Origin: Ignavibacteriales bacterium
GTDB taxonomy: Bacteria > Bacteroidota > Ignavibacteria > Ignavibacteriales > Ignavibacteriaceae
Assembly (NCBI GenBank): GCA_027349615.1
Contig: DAIEML010000092.1
Span: forward strand, 1-8,595
Length of the DNA stretch: 8,595 bases
Direction of reading: 5' to 3'
Both the position numbers and the translations under genes were made by a program. Shown one piece after another: positions 5,641 to 8,595 of this stretch (within the stretch, counting starts at the first letter, position 1; each line of letters begins with the position of its first letter). Under the pieces are notes generated by a model. The model was not told the DNA's origin, did not search any database, and was given only the letters and a program-made list of their open reading frames with translations.

Positions 5641-8031
5641 TCATCTTCTGCCATGTTCTTCCAATATCGCATTTGCTTTCGGCTTGTAAAGAAGATGGTA
5701 AAGCACATCAAGATAAGCTGTCATCTCTTCCATATCTATATGAGAGGTGTATTTCCAGAAACCATAAATTTTTGCCAATGCTAAAAGATTTTTAGCATAA
5801 AGATCCCAGTTGTAAGCAGTATCCACGCGCTTAATTGCATTCGTAGAAATTTTGCCCCAGTAAGATGAATCTTTTTTACATTTCAAAATAAAGTCAAGAA
5901 TTTTGTTTGAGGTTTCGCCTCCATTTGCCGGATCGATATGAAATCCGGAAACATGATCTTGAATAATTTCAAGAGGACCGCCGTACTTTGTTGCAAACAC
6001 AGGCAAACCCGATCGCATTGCTTCAAGTACAGTTAATCCGAAGCCCTCGAACAATGCAGGCTGAACAAATATTCCCTTGTGTTCTGCTACAACCCGATAT
6101 ACTTCGCCTGTCTGATCTTTTCTAAAAAGTTTTCCTATCCATCTGATTTTTTTCTGAAGCTTATACCGTTCTATAAGATGATGCATCCAATTTATCTGTT
6201 CTTTCTCTTCGCCATCTTCAGATTTTCTTTCATCGATTTTACCAGCAACAATAATTAAGTTTGAGACTTCCTGTAGCTTAGTGTTTTCTCCATACCAGTT
6301 AACAAGTCCAGTTAGATTTTTTATTCTGTCCATTCTTGCCAGAGAAAAAATAGGAACAAGAGTCGGTTCTGCAAGTGTACCAAATACATCTTCATCATTT
6401 GTATTTTCAAAAATCAGCGCATTTAATTCTATGCGGATATCTTTTAGTCTATCGTCTTCATTTGTATAAGAGAAAAATATTTTTTGGTTTACACCTGGAG
6501 GAACAATATTAAACTTTGGATGAAACAAATTTATTCCACCTTCAACCCGGTAAAGTTCCGGCATTGTAAAATTAATATACGACTCATACTGCCCGATACT
6601 TTCTTCTGTACCGGCAATTTCTTGGAATGAGGAAGTGATTATAATATTAGCAGAGTTCATAGCAATCAAATCTGCAGTGAACTGAATTGAAAAGTTGTAA
6701 AATTGTTCCATATCTTTCCAATAAAGAGCAGCGTATAGATATTTACTTTTTTCAAGCGCGTGAGCAATGCTGCATTGTGTAACTCCAAATTTTCTTGCAA
6801 GCATATAAGCAACCATATTTCCATCAGAATAATTTCCGATTATAAAATCTGGTCTTTCTCCGAATTCAGCCATCAGTTCTTTATATGAATCCTCGGCAAA
6901 GCCGTATAAGTAAGGCCAAATTTCAAACCTCGAAATCCAATTATCCGTAACATTTTTATTATATGGCTTAAAAGGTACTCGAAGTATCCAGCAGTCTTCT
7001 GTCTCATGTACCTTTTCCAGTCTCTGGTTCGATTTAGTTGAACTTGCATTCGGAATCAGCCTTGTTAAAATAATAATCTTCGGTTTTGCATCAAGCCCTG
7101 ATTCATTTAGCGATTGGAGTAATTCTTTTTCAAGAGCTTTTACTTGATCTAAGATATAGACTACCTGGCCGCCGGTATCGGGTAAACCCAAAACATTTTC
7201 TTGACCGAAATATCCATGCGGAGATATTATTACAATATTAAAAATCATCGGAATACGAGAAAGGAATTCCTTAAGCGATTGATGATCAGGTGAATGCAAA
7301 AGTCCGTCAAGTATTTCCAAACTTTGAATAATTCTTCCAGCTGTGTTACCAAGTCCTGGTTCAAAACCCATTTGCTGAAGCTCGTGGATGAAATTCTTGT
7401 ACGGTTCATCTTCTGGTTTTGTCCGCAGATAATTAATCGCTGTATCGATACTTTTGCTTAAATTATTTGGACTTTTAATCCGTGGATTTAAAATCAACTG
7501 CTGCGTTTTGTGTTTATGGACGAAAAGAAAATCGAAGAGAGCTTTGGATAATTTCTCATGATTTGTAAACATATTGCTTGATAGATAACGATTTAAATAC
7601 TCAACGCCGCGTCCGATATTCTTATATTCTCTGATGCTTGGAAACTTATCATAGAAAGTTCCGAAATTTATTGTGACCAAGTCATTATGAAAATTTGGAT
7701 TTACGAATTGTTCTTTTATCAGCAAATAATCATGAACTTTTATCTGCTCGTAAAAAAGTTCTTCACAATTAAAAAGGAAAAAACATGGGCCGGCAATTGT
7801 CTCTCTCATTTCAAAATAAATATTCTGCCCTATAACCACTGCCTCGGTAATGCGGCTGATAATTTCTTCCAATTCTTTGTTGCTTTCGATTACTTCCTTT
7901 TTGAATTCGTCAAACACTTCGATAAGATTTCCTTTTACATGAAGCTTGTTATCTTTTGAAGCAACCCTTGTAAAATAGCTAAACAATTCCCTCTTGTTGT
8001 CTTCAATTTGCTGAATCACATCTTTAGTCAT
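5641..8031 (-). CDS. Sucrose synthase (NDP-glucose:fructose glucosyltransferase, GT4)
   Basis: This enzyme catalyses the reversible reaction sucrose + NDP = NDP-glucose + fructose in the cytoplasm. At 796 residues it is full length. Residues 1 to about 260 match the SuSy N-terminal regulatory region; the GT-B catalytic part follows. The N-terminal Rossmann half begins with PHGYFGQENVLGLPDTGGQ (271-289). IAHALEK (422-428) holds the conserved His424, and ARMDRIKN (565-572) holds the phosphate-contacting Arg566 and Lys571. The E-x7-E motif is E662 and E670 in FEGFGLTVLE. SuSy-wide stretches such as GNYSDGN, FTADLIAMN and QEIAGTEESIGQYESY separate it from sucrose-phosphate synthase. The plant uridine-preference residues Gln and Asn are replaced by L635 and T641, suggesting ADP use as in other bacterial SuSy. 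It starts 13 nt after the sucrose-phosphate phosphatase stop, with only a weak purine-rich ribosome-binding site, so coupled translation is likely. No plant-type N-terminal phosphorylation serine was recognised. Confidence 0.96.
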   Translation of the reverse strand: MTKDVIQQIEDNKRELFSYFTRVASKDNKLHVKGNLIEVFDEFKKEVIESNKELEEIISRITEAVVIGQNIYFEMRETIAGPCFFLFNCEELFYEQIKVHDYLLIKEQFVNPNFHNDLVTINFGTFYDKFPSIREYKNIGRGVEYLNRYLSSNMFTNHEKLSKALFDFLFVHKHKTQQLILNPRIKSPNNLSKSIDTAINYLRTKPEDEPYKNFIHELQQMGFEPGLGNTAGRIIQSLEILDGLLHSPDHQSLKEFLSRIPMIFNIVIISPHGYFGQENVLGLPDTGGQVVYILDQVKALEKELLQSLNESGLDAKPKIIILTRLIPNASSTKSNQRLEKVHETEDCWILRVPFKPYNKNVTDNWISRFEIWPYLYGFAEDSYKELMAEFGERPDFIIGNYSDGNMVAYMLARKFGVTQCSIAHALEKSKYLYAALYWKDMEQFYNFSIQFTADLIAMNSANIIITSSFQEIAGTEESIGQYESYINFTMPELYRVEGGINLFHPKFNIVPPGVNQKIFFSYTNEDDRLKDIRIELNALIFENTNDEDVFGTLAEPTLVPIFSLARMDRIKNLTGLVNWYGENTKLQEVSNLIIVAGKIDERKSEDGEEKEQINWMHHLIERYKLQKKIRWIGKLFRKDQTGEVYRVVAEHKGIFVQPALFEGFGLTVLEAMRSGLPVFATKYGGPLEIIQDHVSGFHIDPANGGETSNKILDFILKCKKDSSYWGKISTNAIKRVDTAYNWDLYAKNLLALAKIYGFWKYTSHIDMEEMTAYLDVLYHLLYKPKANAILEEHGRR

Positions 8032-8044
8032 GGCTTATCTCTAC

Positions 8045-8595
8045 TTACTTATCTAAAAAATTATAGTATTTGATCCCTTCTATAATTCCTCCTGCAAATG
8101 ATTTGTTAGCAAAATATATTTTCCTTTTTCCCTTCAAGTATTCAAGCTCATGGCTGTAGTTAGAAACCACAACTCCAAGCAGTTCACCTTTAAGCATTTC
8201 TTCATCGTTACCGGAATCGCCTGCAACTAAAATATTTTCAAAAGGGAAATTCCATCTATAAGCAAGATAACGAATAGCTTTTCCTTTGGAAGCCCTGTAA
8301 GGAAGAATATCAAGATATTGACCTTTGCTATAAATTATATTTACTCTCAATTTAATTCTGTCCAGTTCTTCTTTTATTTCCAAAAGAAGTTCATCACTTT
8401 CTTCCATGAAGTAACTTAATTTGAATTCTCTTTGTGTCTCTTCTTCCTGCAGGCGAATTGAATCAAACTTAGACAAACAATCTTTTAGTTTATCTCTCTT
8501 CCATTGATGGGATATATGAGCATCCCATCCCTTCGAGTATATTAATTTGCTGTTATAATTATAATATATCTCGGTGCCGACGGAAGAAATTATTA
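8045..8595 (-). CDS. Sucrose-6F-phosphate phosphatase domain, 5' end beyond window
   Basis: This HAD-family phosphatase hydrolyses sucrose-6F-phosphate to sucrose. The frame stays open to the right edge, so the gene enters from outside; 182 residues are visible. They begin with I-I-S-S-V-G-T-E-I-Y-Y and GWDAHISHQW, matching the SPP cap-proximal region. DILPYRASKGKA (95-106 of the visible part) holds the HAD motif III lysine, and GDSGNDEEM (125-133) is HAD motif IV (GDxxND). The motif I aspartate (DxDxT) must lie past the edge and could not be checked. A TTG at 8474-8476 opens a shorter frame but is internal, since clear SPP homology continues upstream. It may be a stand-alone SPP or the C-terminal domain of a fused sucrose-phosphate synthase/phosphatase; the window cannot tell. 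It precedes sucrose synthase by 13 nt, forming a sucrose metabolism unit. Confidence 0.92.
   Translation of the reverse strand, partial: IISSVGTEIYYNYNSKLIYSKGWDAHISHQWKRDKLKDCLSKFDSIRLQEEETQREFKLSYFMEESDELLLEIKEELDRIKLRVNIIYSKGQYLDILPYRASKGKAIRYLAYRWNFPFENILVAGDSGNDEEMLKGELLGVVVSNYSHELEYLKGKRKIYFANKSFAGGIIEGIKYYNFLDK

Noticed and set aside
6281..6469. Plus-strand frame opposite sucrose synthase
   Set aside because: Shadow frame with low-complexity Ser/Phe content and no family resemblance.
7687..7959. Plus-strand frame opposite the sucrose synthase N-terminus
   Set aside because: Antisense to well-conserved enzyme sequence; no Shine-Dalgarno and no motif.
8474..8476. TTG as the start of a 143-residue phosphatase
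   Set aside because: The frame continues upstream to the window edge with clear phosphatase residues (SSVGTEIY, GWDAH), so this codon is an internal leucine.

Overview
The window is AT-rich chromosomal DNA with bacterial gene packing. It most resembles a member of the Ignavibacteria/Chlorobi side of Bacteroidota. That assignment is an inference from three things: low GC, a trio of N-anchored pilin-like proteins of a kind I associate with that group, and a bacterial sucrose synthase beside a sucrose-phosphate phosphatase, a combination I recall from Melioribacter-like genomes. No rRNA or other phylogenetic marker is present to confirm it.

Layout. (1) Positions 1-286: an AT-rich left edge with a degenerate 10-bp repeat runs straight into the last ~62 codons of hisA, which has lost both of its catalytic aspartates. 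(2) Positions 276-1661: intact hisF and hisIE, both starting with TTG and tightly packed, form the end of a histidine operon. (3) Positions 1662-1935: a 274-bp spacer with a perfect 11-bp inverted repeat around GAAA. (4) Positions 1936-4251: three co-directional, almost abutting genes for N-terminally anchored proteins, read here as PilV/MshD-like, PilW-like and PilX-like minor pilins whose prepilin motif is short or degenerate. (5) Positions 4418-5467: a MscS-family mechanosensitive channel. (6) Positions 5641-8595, minus strand: a sucrose synthase preceded by the C-terminal part of a sucrose-phosphate phosphatase that runs off the right edge. These two form a two-gene unit converging on the channel gene.

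How the genes fit together. HisF makes IGP and AICAR from PRFAR. HisIE supplies the two preceding steps (PRA-PP hydrolysis and PRA-CH ring opening). HisA should link the two, so the damaged hisA is the conspicuous gap. The phosphatase releases sucrose from sucrose-6F-phosphate, and sucrose synthase can reversibly convert sucrose plus NDP to NDP-glucose and fructose, so the pair describes a sucrose cycle. The pilin-like trio looks like an accessory pilus or pseudopilus tip module with no assembly ATPase, secretin or peptidase in the window.

The most interesting points are the hisA remnant and its repeat junction, the atypical pilin triad, the palindrome between hisIE and that triad, and the non-plant nucleotide-binding residues of the sucrose synthase. 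I found no wholly new system that I could defend from sequence alone.
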